DNA from: Streptococcus parasanguinis
GTDB lineage: Bacteria > Bacillota > Bacilli > Lactobacillales > Streptococcaceae
Assembly: GCF_901875555.1 (NCBI RefSeq)
Contig: NZ_CABFMD010000004.1
Coordinates: forward strand, 11,522 to 75,521
Reading direction: 5' to 3'
Length of the DNA: 64,000 bases
A program made the translations under genes and the position numbers. The first letter of the stretch is position 1. Every line of letters starts with the position of its first letter. Below, piece after piece: positions 48,550 through 58,685 of the stretch. The notes below the pieces were generated by a model. The model did no database searches. It saw only the letters and a program-made list of their open reading frames with translations, and was not told the DNA's origin.

Positions 48550-49800
48550 ATGATAACAGCAAAAGATGTGACCAAGGCCCATAAAATATTAAGTGGAGTC
48601 GTGGTCAATACGCCCCTTGAATACGACCACTATTTATCTGAAAAATATGGGGCAAAGATTTATTTGAAAAAAGAAAATGCCCAACGTGTTCGTTCTTTCA
48701 AAATTCGTGGAGCTTACTTTGCGATCTCTCAATTATCAAAAGAAGAGCGTGAGCGTGGGGTAGTGTGTGCTTCTGCGGGAAACCATGCACAAGGGGTTGC
48801 TTATACTTGTAATGAAATGAAGATTCCAGCGACCATCTTCATGCCGATTACGACACCGCAACAAAAGATCGGACAAGTCGGATTCTTTGGTGGGGATTAT
48901 GTAACGATCAAGTTAGTTGGGGATACCTTTGACGCGTCAGCTAAGGCGGCACAAGAATTTACTCTTGCCGAAAAACGGACCTTTATCGACCCCTTTGATG
49001 ATCCAAACGTACAGGCTGGTCAAGGAACAGTGGCCTACGAAATCCTTGAGGAAGCGCGAAAGGAATCGATTGAGTTTGATACTGTCCTTGTTCCTGTAGG
49101 TGGGGGTGGCCTTATTTCGGGTGTGTCTACCTACATCAAAGAAACAGAGCCTAGGATTGAGGTCATTGGGGTAGAGGCCGAAGGGGCGCGCTCCATGAAG
49201 GCTGCTTTTGAAGCAGGGGGCCCAGTCAAATTACCAGAAATTGATAAATTTGCAGATGGGATTGCCGTGCAAAAAGTGGGACAATTAACCTATGAAGTAA
49301 CCCGTCAGCATGTGGAAACCCTGGTTGGGGTCGATGAAGGTTTGATTTCAGAGACTTTGATTGATCTTTATTCTAAGCAGGGGATCGTGGCTGAACCAGC
49401 GGGGGCGGCCAGTGTGGCATCCCTTGAAATCTTGCGCGAATACATCAAGGGGAAAACCATCTGTTGTATCATCTCAGGTGGGAATAATGATATTAACCGC
49501 ATGCCTGAGATGGAAGAGCGTGCCTTGATCTACGATGGAGTAAAACACTACTTTATCGTCAACTTCCCACAACGTCCAGGTGCTCTTCGAGAATTTGTAA
49601 ATGATATCCTAGGGCCAAATGATGATATCACACGTTTTGAATACATCAAACGTGCTAGCAAGGGAACTGGCCCTGTCTTGATTGGGGTTACTTTGGCTAA
49701 TAAACATGACTATGCAGGATTGGTCAACCGTATCGAGCGTTTTGATCCGTCTTTCATTAACTTGAACGGCAATGAAACTCTCTATAATATGCTGGTCTGA
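48550..49800 (+). CDS. ilvA: Threonine deaminase (threonine ammonia-lyase)
   Basis: The 416-residue PLP enzyme has the Lys in RVRSFKIRGAYFAIS, the SAGNHAQGVA phosphate loop, VPVGGGGLISG, and one C-terminal ACT-like regulatory domain (HYFIVNFPQRPGALREFVND). It makes 2-oxobutyrate for isoleucine synthesis. The single regulatory domain is typical of the shorter Gram-positive form. ATG 48550 follows cagaggt. Confidence 0.95.
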   Translation: MITAKDVTKAHKILSGVVVNTPLEYDHYLSEKYGAKIYLKKENAQRVRSFKIRGAYFAISQLSKEERERGVVCASAGNHAQGVAYTCNEMKIPATIFMPITTPQQKIGQVGFFGGDYVTIKLVGDTFDASAKAAQEFTLAEKRTFIDPFDDPNVQAGQGTVAYEILEEARKESIEFDTVLVPVGGGGLISGVSTYIKETEPRIEVIGVEAEGARSMKAAFEAGGPVKLPEIDKFADGIAVQKVGQLTYEVTRQHVETLVGVDEGLISETLIDLYSKQGIVAEPAGAASVASLEILREYIKGKTICCIISGGNNDINRMPEMEERALIYDGVKHYFIVNFPQRPGALREFVNDILGPNDDITRFEYIKRASKGTGPVLIGVTLANKHDYAGLVNRIERFDPSFINLNGNETLYNMLV

Positions 49801-49827
49801 GTATCATGCAGAGATAATCGACTATTT

Positions 49828-49862
49828 AAGCAATATATTTTTATGGAATATATTGCTTTTTT
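49828..49862 (+). terminator. Terminator of ilvA
   Basis: agcaatatatt/aatatattgct stem with a T6 run. Confidence 0.85.
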
Positions 49863-49910
49863 ATGAAGACTTGTGATATGATATGCGTAAATTAAAAGGA
49901 GGAACTTTTT

Positions 49911-50804
49911 ATGCCTGGATTTTTTATCTTTATTTTATTCTTGCTAATAGTTGCAGGAGTCATTGTGATCAGTTCACTATATGTGGTGAAACAACAGTCC
50001 GTTGCCATCATCGAGCGCTTCGGACGTTATCAAAAAATTAGCGATAGTGGCATTCATATGCGAGCGCCTTTTGGTATCGATAAAATTGCAGCACGAGTTC
50101 AATTGCGCGTCTTGCAGAGTGAGATCGTGGTTGAAACAAAAACTCAGGATAACGTATTCGTTACCATGAATGTGGCGACGCAATACCGAGTGAACGAAAG
50201 CAACGTAAAGGATGCCTACTACAAGTTGATGCGTCCAGAGTCACAGATTAAATCATACATTGAAGATGCTTTGCGTTCTTCTGTTCCCAAGTTGACCTTG
50301 GATGAATTATTTGAGAAAAAAGATGAAATCGCCCTTGAAGTTCAAAAACAAGTGGCAGAAGAAATGTCAACTTATGGATATATTATTGTAAAAACTTTGA
50401 TCACCAAAGTTGAGCCAGATGCCGAAGTGAAACAATCCATGAACGAGATTAATGCGGCGCAAAGAAAACGCGTGGCAGCTCAGGAATTGGCAGAAGCAGA
50501 CAAGATCAAGATCGTTACTGCTGCCGAAGCTGAGGCGGAAAAAGACCGCTTGCACGGGGTCGGTATTGCCGAGCAACGGAAGGCTATTGTCGATGGATTG
50601 GCAGACTCTATTAAAGAGTTAAAAGGAGCCAATGTAGACTTGACCGAAGAGCAAATTATGTCTATTCTGTTAACCAATCAGTACTTAGATACCTTAAATA
50701 ATTTTGCAGATAAGGAAGGGAATAATACGATTTTCCTACCAGCTAACCCAGATGGCGTCGAAAACATTCGTACACAAATATTATCAGCCCTGAAAGCAAA
50801 GTAA
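49911..50804 (+). CDS. SPFH-domain (stomatin/QmcA-like) membrane protein
   Basis: The 297-residue protein has one N-terminal membrane helix (FFIFILFLLIVAGVIVISSL), then an SPFH/band 7 domain (VVKQQSVAIIERFGRYQKIS, YRVNESNVKDAYYKL) and a helical oligomerisation region rich in Ala/Glu (EAEAEKDRLHG). Such proteins assemble membrane scaffolds linked to protease control or lipid microdomains. Strong ribosome site (aaaaggagg). Confidence 0.92.
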   Translation: MPGFFIFILFLLIVAGVIVISSLYVVKQQSVAIIERFGRYQKISDSGIHMRAPFGIDKIAARVQLRVLQSEIVVETKTQDNVFVTMNVATQYRVNESNVKDAYYKLMRPESQIKSYIEDALRSSVPKLTLDELFEKKDEIALEVQKQVAEEMSTYGYIIVKTLITKVEPDAEVKQSMNEINAAQRKRVAAQELAEADKIKIVTAAEAEAEKDRLHGVGIAEQRKAIVDGLADSIKELKGANVDLTEEQIMSILLTNQYLDTLNNFADKEGNNTIFLPANPDGVENIRTQILSALKAK

Positions 50805-50850
50805 ACTTTTTCTCATTTTTAAAAAAGGTTCGTATTTTCAGCGATTTTAG

Positions 50851-50879
50851 TTGACAAAATGTGCAAAAAAATTTATATT
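50851..50879 (+). promoter_or_regulatory. Promoter of the 71-residue HTH-like gene
   Basis: TTGACA, 17-base spacer, TATATT. Confidence 0.75.
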
Positions 50880-50911
50880 AGTATTGGAAATAATAATATA
50901 GGAGAAAGATA

Positions 50912-51127
50912 ATGGCTAAATCGAACTTTGAAAAAGTAGAATCAGTTGTTGGATGGGTACGTGATAAGAAAATTACTGGCTATCGTATCAGTAAAGAAAC
51001 AAATGCCCGTGAAATGTCTATCATTGCCTTGGCTCAAGGACGTGCAAAAGTGAAGAACATCTCGTTTGAAACTGCACTTGGATTGATTGATTTTTATGAT
51101 AAAAATCATCAAAAATTCGAAGATTAA
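50912..51127 (+). CDS. Small HTH-like protein
   Basis: The 71-residue basic protein is not a family I can name. Residues 16-65 (VRDKKITGYRISKETNAREM, SIIALAQGRAKVKNISFETA, LGLIDFYDK) follow the spacing of a Cro/CI-type helix-turn-helix (R-I-S-K-x-T at helix 2, then a recognition-like helix), though the usual Ser/Gly-rich turn is altered. It may be a small DNA-binding protein. It has its own promoter, the ribosome site aggaga, and a strong terminator, so it is a genuine single gene. Confidence 0.65.
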   Translation: MAKSNFEKVESVVGWVRDKKITGYRISKETNAREMSIIALAQGRAKVKNISFETALGLIDFYDKNHQKFED

Positions 51128-51142
51128 TTTGTTGTTCCAATT

Positions 51143-51175
51143 AAAAACCGGAGAGGAATTCTCTCTGGTTTTTTT
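51143..51175 (+). terminator. Terminator of the HTH-like gene
   Basis: aaaaccggagag/ctctctggtttt stem followed by T residues. Confidence 0.85.
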
Positions 51176-51201
51176 CTATGCCTCAAAAGTAGCAGCGGTA
51201 C

Positions 51202-51240
51202 AAAAAAACAGCTTGCTTCCATACTGGTAAGCAAACTGTT
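51202..51240 (-). terminator. Terminator of the glnPQ-like operon
   Basis: On the minus strand the stem aacagtttgctt/aagcaagctgtt is followed by a T7 run. Confidence 0.85.
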
Positions 51241-51248
51241 TCAAGAGA

Positions 51249-51989
51249 TTAATGTAAGAAGCGTTGAAGGAATTCCTTGGTCCGTTCTTCTTTTGGATGA
51301 CTAAAGATTTCTTTTGGATCGCCTTGTTCAGCTATGACACCCTTGTCCATGAAGATGACCCGGCTAGAGACATCGCGGGCAAATTCCATTTCGTGGGTTA
51401 CGACAATCATGGTCAGACCTTCTTTGGCCAAGTCCTGCATGATTTTCAAAACTTCCCCAACCATTTCTGGGTCTAGGGCAGAAGTTGGTTCATCGAAGAG
51501 AATGGCATCAGGATCCATAGAGAGCGCGCGTGCGATGGCGACCCGCTGCTTTTGACCACCTGAAAGTTGTTTCGGACGGGCAGCCCAATATTGAGATCCC
51601 ATACCGACTTTTTCAAGGTTTTCTTTGGCAACTTTTTCTGCAGTTTCTCGGTCCCGCTTGAGGACGGTTGTTTGTGCAACGATTGTATTTTCTAAGACAT
51701 TCAAATTTTCGAAGAGATTAAAGCTTTGGAAAACCATTCCTAATTTCTCACGGTAATGCGTGAGATCATAATCAGGATCAAGGACATTTTGGCCACGATA
51801 GAGAATCTCTCCAGCTGTAGGAGTCTCTAGAAGATTGATGGAGCGAAGGAAGGTTGATTTTCCGCTACCAGAGCTCCCGATGATGGAGATCACCTCTCCT
51901 TTTTCAACCGTGAGCGAAATATCTTTCAAAACCTCATTTTGACCATAAGATTTTTTTAAATGTTGAATTTCAAGAATTTTTTCTGACAT
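51249..51989 (-). CDS. Polar amino acid ABC transporter ATPase (GlnQ-like)
   Basis: The 246-residue ATPase has Walker [13 protein letters not shown], the Q-loop [11 protein letters not shown], signature [15 protein letters not shown], Walker [14 protein letters not shown] and switch VVTHEM. Sequence and partner place it in the glutamine/polar amino acid group. It follows the binding-protein/permease gene on the minus strand, meeting it at the stop/start junction. Confidence 0.92.
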   Translation of the reverse strand: MSEKILEIQHLKKSYGQNEVLKDISLTVEKGEVISIIGSSGSGKSTFLRSINLLETPTAGEILYRGQNVLDPDYDLTHYREKLGMVFQSFNLFENLNVLENTIVAQTTVLKRDRETAEKVAKENLEKVGMGSQYWAARPKQLSGGQKQRVAIARALSMDPDAILFDEPTSALDPEMVGEVLKIMQDLAKEGLTMIVVTHEMEFARDVSSRVIFMDKGVIAEQGDPKEIFSHPKEERTKEFLQRFLH

Positions 51990-53554
51990 TATTTCACCTC
52001 ATTGACTTGCATTTGATTTGCACCTGTAGTATAAGTATCAGAATCTAAGCGACGTTCGATGTAGCGAAGGATTCGTGTGATTGTAAAGGTGAGAACGAAG
52101 TAAATCACAGCAATCACCGTAAAGGTTTGGAAAGTTTGGTAATTTTGTGATGCAACGGTTTTACCAGTAAAGTATAGCTCAACCACAGAGATAACGTTCA
52201 AGACAGAGGTATCTTTAATGTTAATGACGAATTCATTCCCTGTTGCTGGCAAGATATTGCGGACAACTTGTGGAAGTACGACCTTGCGCATGGTTTGTCC
52301 ATGGGTCATTCCTAGTGCCGTAGCGGCTTCAAATTGCCCTTTATCCACAGCATAGATCCCACCACGAACAATTTCACTCATGTAGGCACCTGTGTTGATA
52401 GATACGATGATGATGGCAGCGAGAGTCCGGTCGATTGAAATCCCAAAGGCTTGAGCTGTTCCGTAGTAAATAACCATAGATTGTACAATCATAGGTGTCC
52501 CACGGAAGATTTCAATATAGACGTTCAAGAACCAACCAAAGGCGGTTTGGCATCCAGCAAGGACTTTATTTTTTGCTTTTGGAGCTGTTCGGTAAACGCC
52601 AATCAACAACCCAATGATTAAACCAAAGATAGTACCTGTGATAGAGATGAGCAGGGTCATTCCAGTTCCGCGAAGGAATTGAGGACCATCGGATTTAATG
52701 ATGGCAAAGACTTGTTCAAAGAACGATGGTTGTTTTTCCTTTTTGTTCTCTGTAGTCGCCAGTTGCAATTGAATCATTTGATCCATGAGCTTGGTTTGAT
52801 CATCCGTCGAAAGTTTTGCGATGGTAGCATTGACTTGTGCCATGCGGTTGTCACCTTTTCGCATTCCAACAGCGGTAGAAGCATCTTCTTCTCCAACTTG
52901 GAAGCCTTTTGTTAGGCGGATCATCTTAAATTTCTTGTTAGCAGCTTCAGCAGCAAGTGCTTCTGGTCGTTCAGAAACATAGCCATCGATGACACCAGCT
53001 TCCAAAGCTTGACGCATTTGGGTAAAGTCTCCCATAGCTGTTTGTTGGCTAACGCCTTTTAATTGAGGAATCAAGGTGTAGAGGTATACTCCTTGTTGAG
53101 AAGTGATCTTGGCATCCTTGAAATCGTCTAGTGTTTTAGCTTTTGCGTAGTTGCCATCCTTGTTTACGACGAGAACAGGCTCACTGTTATAGTAACTAGT
53201 TGAAAAAGCGATGGCTTTTTTACGTTCAGCAGTAGGGGTCATCCCAGCGATGATCATATCGATTTTACCAGAAGTTAGGGCTGGTAAGAGTCCATCCCAT
53301 TCTGTTTTAACCACCAAAGGTTTTTTTCCTAAATCTGCTGCAATTTTTTTAGCAACTTGGACGTCATACCCATTGGCATATTGGTTGGTACCATCAATCT
53401 TAACGGCTCCATTAGAGTCATCGTTTTGTGTCCAGTTAAAGGGAGCGTAGGCCGCTTCCATTCCGATTCGTAAATAGTCATCTGCATGAGCAACCTGTGT
53501 GACGCCTAGGCAAATGAAAAGCCCTGTTAAGAGCGCGAATAATGTTTTTTTCAT
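51989..53554 (-). CDS. Amino acid ABC transporter, fused binding protein and permease (GlnP-like)
   Basis: The 521-residue fusion has a signal peptide ([23 protein letters not shown]), an extracellular solute-binding domain (about 27-265: [28 protein letters not shown]), then a HisM-type permease (about 285-500) with the EAA loop [17 protein letters not shown]. Tethering of the receptor to the pore is typical of lactic-acid-bacterial GlnP. It imports glutamine or a related polar amino acid with the ATPase encoded downstream. Confidence 0.93.
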   Translation of the reverse strand: MKKTLFALLTGLFICLGVTQVAHADDYLRIGMEAAYAPFNWTQNDDSNGAVKIDGTNQYANGYDVQVAKKIAADLGKKPLVVKTEWDGLLPALTSGKIDMIIAGMTPTAERKKAIAFSTSYYNSEPVLVVNKDGNYAKAKTLDDFKDAKITSQQGVYLYTLIPQLKGVSQQTAMGDFTQMRQALEAGVIDGYVSERPEALAAEAANKKFKMIRLTKGFQVGEEDASTAVGMRKGDNRMAQVNATIAKLSTDDQTKLMDQMIQLQLATTENKKEKQPSFFEQVFAIIKSDGPQFLRGTGMTLLISITGTIFGLIIGLLIGVYRTAPKAKNKVLAGCQTAFGWFLNVYIEIFRGTPMIVQSMVIYYGTAQAFGISIDRTLAAIIIVSINTGAYMSEIVRGGIYAVDKGQFEAATALGMTHGQTMRKVVLPQVVRNILPATGNEFVINIKDTSVLNVISVVELYFTGKTVASQNYQTFQTFTVIAVIYFVLTFTITRILRYIERRLDSDTYTTGANQMQVNEVK

Positions 53555-53586
53555 TTTTTCTCCTCTTCCTTATTTTAACTCTTCCT

Positions 53587-53615
53587 ATTGTACGGTAAAA
53601 TAGGTTGCATTTCAA
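53587..53615 (-). promoter_or_regulatory. Promoter of the glnPQ-like operon
   Basis: Minus strand: TTGAAA (53615-53610), 17-base spacer, TACAAT (53592-53587). It diverges from the DUF2207 promoter (TATAAT 53645-53650). Confidence 0.75.
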
Positions 53616-53671
53616 GCATGCTCCTCTTTTTATTTAAAAAATGCTATAATAATACAAAGGAGCGTGATCAA

Positions 53672-55579
53672 ATGAAAAAGTATTTGTATGTTTTTTTCGC
53701 CTTTCTGGCCTGCCTTTTTGTCAGTCAGAACGTCCATGCATCTAGCCCCTCTTATGATGTATTATACTATGGTGGAACCTTGACCTTGGACACCTGGGAC
53801 GACGCCACCTATGAGGAGGAGTTGGTCTATTATTTCAAAGATTCTTATAGAGGGCAGTATGTCAGTCTAGGAACGGCGGGGAATATGCCACAAGGCTTCG
53901 CAATTGAGATACCGCCAAAGGTTGAGGTGGAAGGTCGTGATCTTCAAAGAGAACCCGAGATTACGAATCTAGGTGATGGCTACCGAGTGAAAATTTATAA
54001 CAGTGGTGTGGCGACAGATACAGTCAAGATTAAAGTCACATGGAAATTAAAAAATCTTCTTTATTCACACAAGGATATCTTGCAGTTGAACTGGAAACCA
54101 ATTACTGATGGTGATCAGAAGGTGGATGAAGTTCAATTTCGTGTCATTCCTAAGTTCGCACCCGCCAATGCCCAATCGGAATTGTATATCCATACAGCCT
54201 TTATGGGACCAGATGTGGCTGTAAAAAAAGAAGATGGAATCTATTCTGCCACTTTCTATAATCTGGGCAAAGGAAAGGCTGTGGAGTTGTATGGTTACTG
54301 GTTGAAGTCAGACCTAACTACCTTGTATGATTCTGATCGAAATACAGGATTGACCAAATTAGATGAATTTCACAAGAACCAAGCTAAAATTGAACAGGAA
54401 AAATACTGGACACGCATGTTTTGGAAATGGATCTTGCCAGCCTTAATTATTGCACTCTGGCTTCTTTCTCTCTTGGGTCGCAATCGGTTCAAAAAAATGA
54501 TTTGGCCTGGTGTGACCTATCCGACCGATACTCGTTTTTATGAGATTCCACAGGACATTGCACCTCTGATTATGAGTTCGGTTGTTTATTCAGCTGAATT
54601 AGACGAGGCTTCCCCGACCAATAAAGAGAAGGCGACTCCTCCGGTGTTTACCTTTGAAAAAATGCTTCAAGCCACTTTGCTGGATTTGATGGATCGTGGA
54701 GTGATTGTCTACGAGCAACAAGGAGATGAAGTGGTTTTGACTAGGAAGTCTCATGGACATGTAGATGATTTTGAACGTTCCTTTATGAATATGGCTTTTG
54801 GTGATCAGGTTTCCTGCCCTGTTAACAGTCTCTTTGAGAATTATAAATTCAGTGATGATGTATACAAACATGCCAAAAAATCAGATCAAGAAGCCATTCG
54901 TTCACTAGGCAGTTGGGCTCAGGGTCGCTTTGATGCAGCTGTCAACCAGATTGCTAGAGATGTTCATCGCAAGGTGGAAGATCTCCATTTGCCAAGCTAC
55001 TATCGCCCGTTAGAGGCAAATGAAGAAGCGCAAGCAAGACGAAGTCTCTTCTTTGGTTGGGCTGCTTGGTTTATCGCCCTTGGAGCAGAAATCTTTGCTA
55101 TCTTTGTGCTGGGGTGGTTCTCTATTCCTTGTTTGATAGGGATCCTTATACTTTGGTTTATGCCAGCGCGTTTCAATGGTGTCTTTAAGGCCTGCCTACG
55201 AGATGGGGTTGTCAATGTTGCGGGTGCTGAGCAACGCTATTACTGGGATAGTTTTGGTCGGATGTTGAAAGAGATTGCTCACCTCAACGATGCAGAGTTG
55301 CAGTCTCTGGTCCTATGGAACCGCTTATTGGTCTATGCGGCTTTGTATGGTGTAGCCGATCAGGTCACAAAGGTCATGAAACTTCGGAATATTCAGTTAG
55401 AAAATCGAGCCTTAAACGCCTTCGTTTACACCCCATTCTATCATGATGTGACCCACTCAAGTCATGCCATGTCTACTTATGGATCGACAGCATCGACGGC
55501 TAGTCATTTCACAGTTTCTTCTGGTAGTGGAGGAGGCTTCTCTGGCGGAGGAGGCGGAGGAGGCTTTGGTGCCTTTTAA
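53672..55579 (+). CDS. DUF2207 membrane protein
   Basis: The 635-residue protein has a signal peptide (YLYVFFAFLACLFVSQNVHA), an extracellular beta-rich DUF2207 domain (about 25-245), a membrane helix near 250-275 (WILPALIIALWLLSLLG), a cytoplasmic domain, two further helices (about 465-510) and a Gly-rich tail of GGGFSGGGG type. Function unknown; family members are widespread in Firmicutes and show a similar tail. ATG 53672 follows aaaggagc; the ORF opens further upstream without a ribosome site. Confidence 0.88.
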   Translation: MKKYLYVFFAFLACLFVSQNVHASSPSYDVLYYGGTLTLDTWDDATYEEELVYYFKDSYRGQYVSLGTAGNMPQGFAIEIPPKVEVEGRDLQREPEITNLGDGYRVKIYNSGVATDTVKIKVTWKLKNLLYSHKDILQLNWKPITDGDQKVDEVQFRVIPKFAPANAQSELYIHTAFMGPDVAVKKEDGIYSATFYNLGKGKAVELYGYWLKSDLTTLYDSDRNTGLTKLDEFHKNQAKIEQEKYWTRMFWKWILPALIIALWLLSLLGRNRFKKMIWPGVTYPTDTRFYEIPQDIAPLIMSSVVYSAELDEASPTNKEKATPPVFTFEKMLQATLLDLMDRGVIVYEQQGDEVVLTRKSHGHVDDFERSFMNMAFGDQVSCPVNSLFENYKFSDDVYKHAKKSDQEAIRSLGSWAQGRFDAAVNQIARDVHRKVEDLHLPSYYRPLEANEEAQARRSLFFGWAAWFIALGAEIFAIFVLGWFSIPCLIGILILWFMPARFNGVFKACLRDGVVNVAGAEQRYYWDSFGRMLKEIAHLNDAELQSLVLWNRLLVYAALYGVADQVTKVMKLRNIQLENRALNAFVYTPFYHDVTHSSHAMSTYGSTASTASHFTVSSGSGGGFSGGGGGGGFGAF

Positions 55580-55687
55580 GCAGTACTAAGAATGGTCTTA
55601 GTCTCTCTTTCCCTTCTGGTTCGGAAGGTCTGGTCCAGTCCATAGATTTATGATATAATAGAGCAAATGTAAGTTTAGGAGAAAAAG

Positions 55688-56524
55688 ATGTTTCTGATCG
55701 AATTAATCAAGGCGATCCTTTTTGGGATTGTCGAGGGGATTACAGAATGGCTACCGATTTCAAGTACAGGTCACCTGATTCTACTACAGGATTTTGTGCA
55801 GTTTAAAAATCAAGATCCGGCCTTTATGGAGATGTTCAATGTTGTGATCCAATTGGGTGCGATCCTAGCGGTTGTGGTAATTTATTTCGATAAATTATAC
55901 CCCTTCAAACCTGGGAAATCTCCACTAGAAGTACGTCGGACCTGGCAATTATGGGCAAAAGTTGCAGTTGCAACCCTCCCTCTTGTCTTTGTTTTTAAAT
56001 TAGATGATTGGTTTGAGGCGCATTTCCACAATTCGATTTCCGTTGCAATTATGTTGATCACCTACGGGATTGCCTTTATCTATTTGGAAAGACGGGAACA
56101 AGTCGAACCTGCAGTGACGGAGTTGCATAAGCTACCTTATCGAACAGCTCTTTATATCGGACTCTTCCAAGTCTTATCGCTATTTCCAGGTACAAGCCGT
56201 TCAGGCGCTACGATTGTAGGGGGCTTGATCAATGGTGTTAGCCGTCCAGTGGTGACAGAGTTTACCTTTTATCTGGGTATCCCGGCTATGTTTGGGGCTA
56301 GCCTCTTAAAGGTTGGAAAATTCGTTCTTGGTGGGCATTCACTTGCACTGGGGCAACTCTTTATTCTACTGGTAGCGATGGGAGTGGCCTTCGTGGTCAG
56401 CATGTACGCTATCCGCTTCTTGACAGATTATGTGAAAAATCATGATTTCACCGTCTTTGGGAAATACCGTATCGTTCTTGGTTCCATCTTGTTATTGTAT
56501 GGCCTCTTCCGTGTTATTTTCTAA
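55688..56524 (+). CDS. uppP: Undecaprenyl-diphosphatase (UppP/BacA)
   Basis: The 278-residue polytopic protein has both catalytic motifs: [20 protein letters not shown] near the N-terminus and [17 protein letters not shown] in the middle. It recycles the cell-wall carrier lipid by removing a phosphate from undecaprenyl diphosphate, and gives bacitracin tolerance. An extended -10 TGATATAAT lies at 55651-55659, and aggag precedes the ATG. Confidence 0.96.
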   Translation: MFLIELIKAILFGIVEGITEWLPISSTGHLILLQDFVQFKNQDPAFMEMFNVVIQLGAILAVVVIYFDKLYPFKPGKSPLEVRRTWQLWAKVAVATLPLVFVFKLDDWFEAHFHNSISVAIMLITYGIAFIYLERREQVEPAVTELHKLPYRTALYIGLFQVLSLFPGTSRSGATIVGGLINGVSRPVVTEFTFYLGIPAMFGASLLKVGKFVLGGHSLALGQLFILLVAMGVAFVVSMYAIRFLTDYVKNHDFTVFGKYRIVLGSILLLYGLFRVIF

Positions 56525-56555
56525 GAGAATGGTTGAATTTGATCAAATTATTTTT

Positions 56556-56586
56556 CGAGGTTGGAGACTTTTGTCCCGACCTCTTT
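56556..56586 (+). terminator. Terminator of uppP, resembling a lone repeat end
   Basis: gaggttgg...cccgacctc with TTTT. The sequence agacttttgtccc recalls the outer hairpin of the inverted subfamily A repeats (ggacttttgtccc), so it may be a remnant. Confidence 0.65.
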
Positions 56587-56659
56587 TCTATGCATCCTTT
56601 TTTTGAATTCTATCCATTTTTTTAGTATAATAGTAAGACTAGAAGTATGAGGTTATGCT

Positions 56660-57397
56660 ATGAAGATGAAGCAAATTAGTGATTCAACTATTAAGATCAC
56701 GATCCAACTAGAAGACTTAGAAGAACGTGGGATGGAAATTGCTGATTTCCTTGTCCCACAAGAAAAAACAGAAGAATTTTTCTATGCCATTTTGGATGAG
56801 CTCGAAATGCCAGAAAGCTTCCTGGATAGCGGGATGCTGAGTTTTCGTGTGACACCAAAACCGGATAAATTGGATGTTTTTGTTACCAAATCAAAAATTG
56901 ATCAACAATTGGATTTTGAGGATTTGTCAGATCTTCCTGATATGGAAGAGTTGTCGCGCATGACGCCAGATGAATTTATCAAAACCTTGGAAAAAACGAT
57001 CTCTGATAAGACAAAAGGGGATGCGGAAGCTATTCACCATTTGGAACAAGAAGAGTTACGTGACGATCAAGAACAAGATCCCACACCTGAAGCACCAGTA
57101 AGTCAATATATTTATTACATTTTGCGTTTTTCAAACATCCAGCAAGCAGTTGCCTTTTCAAAAATGGTCAGTTTTCCAGTGGATACCTCTGAATTATACA
57201 AAATGGGATCCGATTATTATTTAACAGTCTTGATCGATACAGAGGATCAACCAACTCAATATCCAACCTGGTTACTGGCCATCATTCGGGAGTATGCAGA
57301 TGATTCAGAAATAACACGAGCCGTTCTGCAGGAACACGGCCACTTACTGATGGTGTCTGGTGCGATTGAGAATTTGAAGAAAGTTGCTAGCTTATGA
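56660..57397 (+). CDS. mecA: Adaptor protein MecA
   Basis: The 245-residue protein has an N-terminal substrate-binding domain (MKMKQISDSTIKITIQLEDL, then DFLVPQEKTEEFFYAILDEL), an acidic linker, and the C-terminal ClpC-binding domain (YYILRFSNIQQAVAFSKMV). In Firmicutes it delivers proteins such as ComK/ComX-type competence factors to ClpCP. It overlaps the next gene by 4 bases (ATGA), a common streptococcal pairing. Confidence 0.95.
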   Translation: MKMKQISDSTIKITIQLEDLEERGMEIADFLVPQEKTEEFFYAILDELEMPESFLDSGMLSFRVTPKPDKLDVFVTKSKIDQQLDFEDLSDLPDMEELSRMTPDEFIKTLEKTISDKTKGDAEAIHHLEQEELRDDQEQDPTPEAPVSQYIYYILRFSNIQQAVAFSKMVSFPVDTSELYKMGSDYYLTVLIDTEDQPTQYPTWLLAIIREYADDSEITRAVLQEHGHLLMVSGAIENLKKVASL

Positions 57398-58551
57398 TGT
57401 CCTTTTCCTTGCAATTTGTTCTGGTGCTGATTGGGACTTTTATGATTGCCTTGGTATTGACGCCCTTGGTTCGCTTATTCTCCTTTAAGATTGATGCAGT
57501 GGATTATCCGAATGCGCGTCGGATCAATACCAAGCCCATGCCAAGCGCGGGTGGATTGTCTATTGTGATCGCTTTTTCGATTGCGACTCTCGTCTTTATT
57601 CCTATGCTGACATCCACCACTGCCCCAATCAAAAGTTACCTATCCTATACCTTGCCGGTCGTAGGAGCGGGATGGATTATTACTCTCACAGGCTTGATTG
57701 ATGATGTCAAAGAGTTGTCAGCCAAGAAAAAGATGATCGGTATCCTGCTTGCAGCGAGTCTAGTCTGGTTTTTGACAGATTTTCGGCTGAATGATTTCAA
57801 GATTCCATTTGGTGGTCCCTTACTTCATTTTGAACCGTGGCTTTCCTATCTTTTGACAGTGATTTGGATTGTTGCCATTACCAATGCGGTCAATCTGATT
57901 GATGGATTGGATGGTTTGGTGAGTGGGGTCTCTATTATTTCTCTAGTGACAATGGGGATTGTGTCCTATTTCTTTCTACCAGTACCCAATCTCTTTCTGA
58001 CCATGACTATTTTTGTCTTGGTTGCGTCCATTGCTGGTTTCTTTCCCTTTAACTACCATCCGGCCATTCTCTATTTGGGAGATACCGGTGCCTTGTTTAT
58101 CGGTTTTATGATTTCTGTCTTGTCCCTGCAAGGTTTGAAAAATGCAACAGCAGTTGCAGTAGTCACCCCTATGATTATCCTTGGAGTGCCGATTACAGAT
58201 ACCTTTTTGGCGATTATCCGTCGGACCCTTTCTGGTCAAAAATTTTACAAGCCGGATCGCAATCACTTGCATCACCGCTTGCTTTCCTTGGGCTTGACGC
58301 ATCGGGGAACTGTTCTTGTGATCTACGGAATTTCGATGATCTTTTCGATGATCTCTTTGCTGCTTAATATCTCTACTCGTATCGGGGGTGTCTTACTTGT
58401 GATCGGGCTCTTGTTTGGAGTAGAGCTGTTAGCAGAATTGATTGGGGTTCTGGGGCCAAGTCATAGTCCTTTGTTAAATGTTCTGCGCTATATAGGGAAT
58501 TCTTCCTACCGGGAGGAAGTTCGTCAAAAACGAAAAGAAAAAACTAAATAA
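57394..58551 (+). CDS. Undecaprenyl-phosphate GlcNAc-1-phosphate transferase (WecA/TagO/RgpG family)
   Basis: The 385-residue protein has ten to eleven helices and MraY/WecA family signatures: PNARRINTKPMPSAGGLSI, LTGLIDDVKELSAKKKMIGI (aspartates), NAVNLIDGLDGLVSG, YLGDTGALFIGFM and the cytosolic HIH-type loop RNHLHHRLLSLG. It links GlcNAc-1-phosphate to undecaprenyl phosphate, starting teichoic acid or rhamnan wall polymers; the family is clear, the exact polymer is not. It starts inside the mecA stop. Confidence 0.9.
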   Translation: MMSFSLQFVLVLIGTFMIALVLTPLVRLFSFKIDAVDYPNARRINTKPMPSAGGLSIVIAFSIATLVFIPMLTSTTAPIKSYLSYTLPVVGAGWIITLTGLIDDVKELSAKKKMIGILLAASLVWFLTDFRLNDFKIPFGGPLLHFEPWLSYLLTVIWIVAITNAVNLIDGLDGLVSGVSIISLVTMGIVSYFFLPVPNLFLTMTIFVLVASIAGFFPFNYHPAILYLGDTGALFIGFMISVLSLQGLKNATAVAVVTPMIILGVPITDTFLAIIRRTLSGQKFYKPDRNHLHHRLLSLGLTHRGTVLVIYGISMIFSMISLLLNISTRIGGVLLVIGLLFGVELLAELIGVLGPSHSPLLNVLRYIGNSSYREEVRQKRKEKTK

Positions 58552-58570
58552 GAATAGTTCTAATCAAAAG

Positions 58571-58594
58571 AAAAGCCATTTAGGCTTTTTTTTG
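58571..58594 (+). terminator. Terminator before the suf operon
   Basis: aaaagcc/ggctttt stem with a T8 run. Confidence 0.85.
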
Positions 58595-58685
58595 ATATAC
58601 TTGAAAGGTAAAAAAATACTTTGTGATGAAGGAATCTTTGCTTTGAGAACCTTCCATACTACAAAGTAAAAAGAAAGGGAATGCA

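Noticed and set aside
58617..58668. Inverted repeat tactttgt/acaaagta before sufC, possible riboregulator
   Set aside because: The best promoter guess (TTGATA-N17-AATACT) overlaps its left arm, so it may not be transcribed whole; no known Fe-S leader motif recognised.
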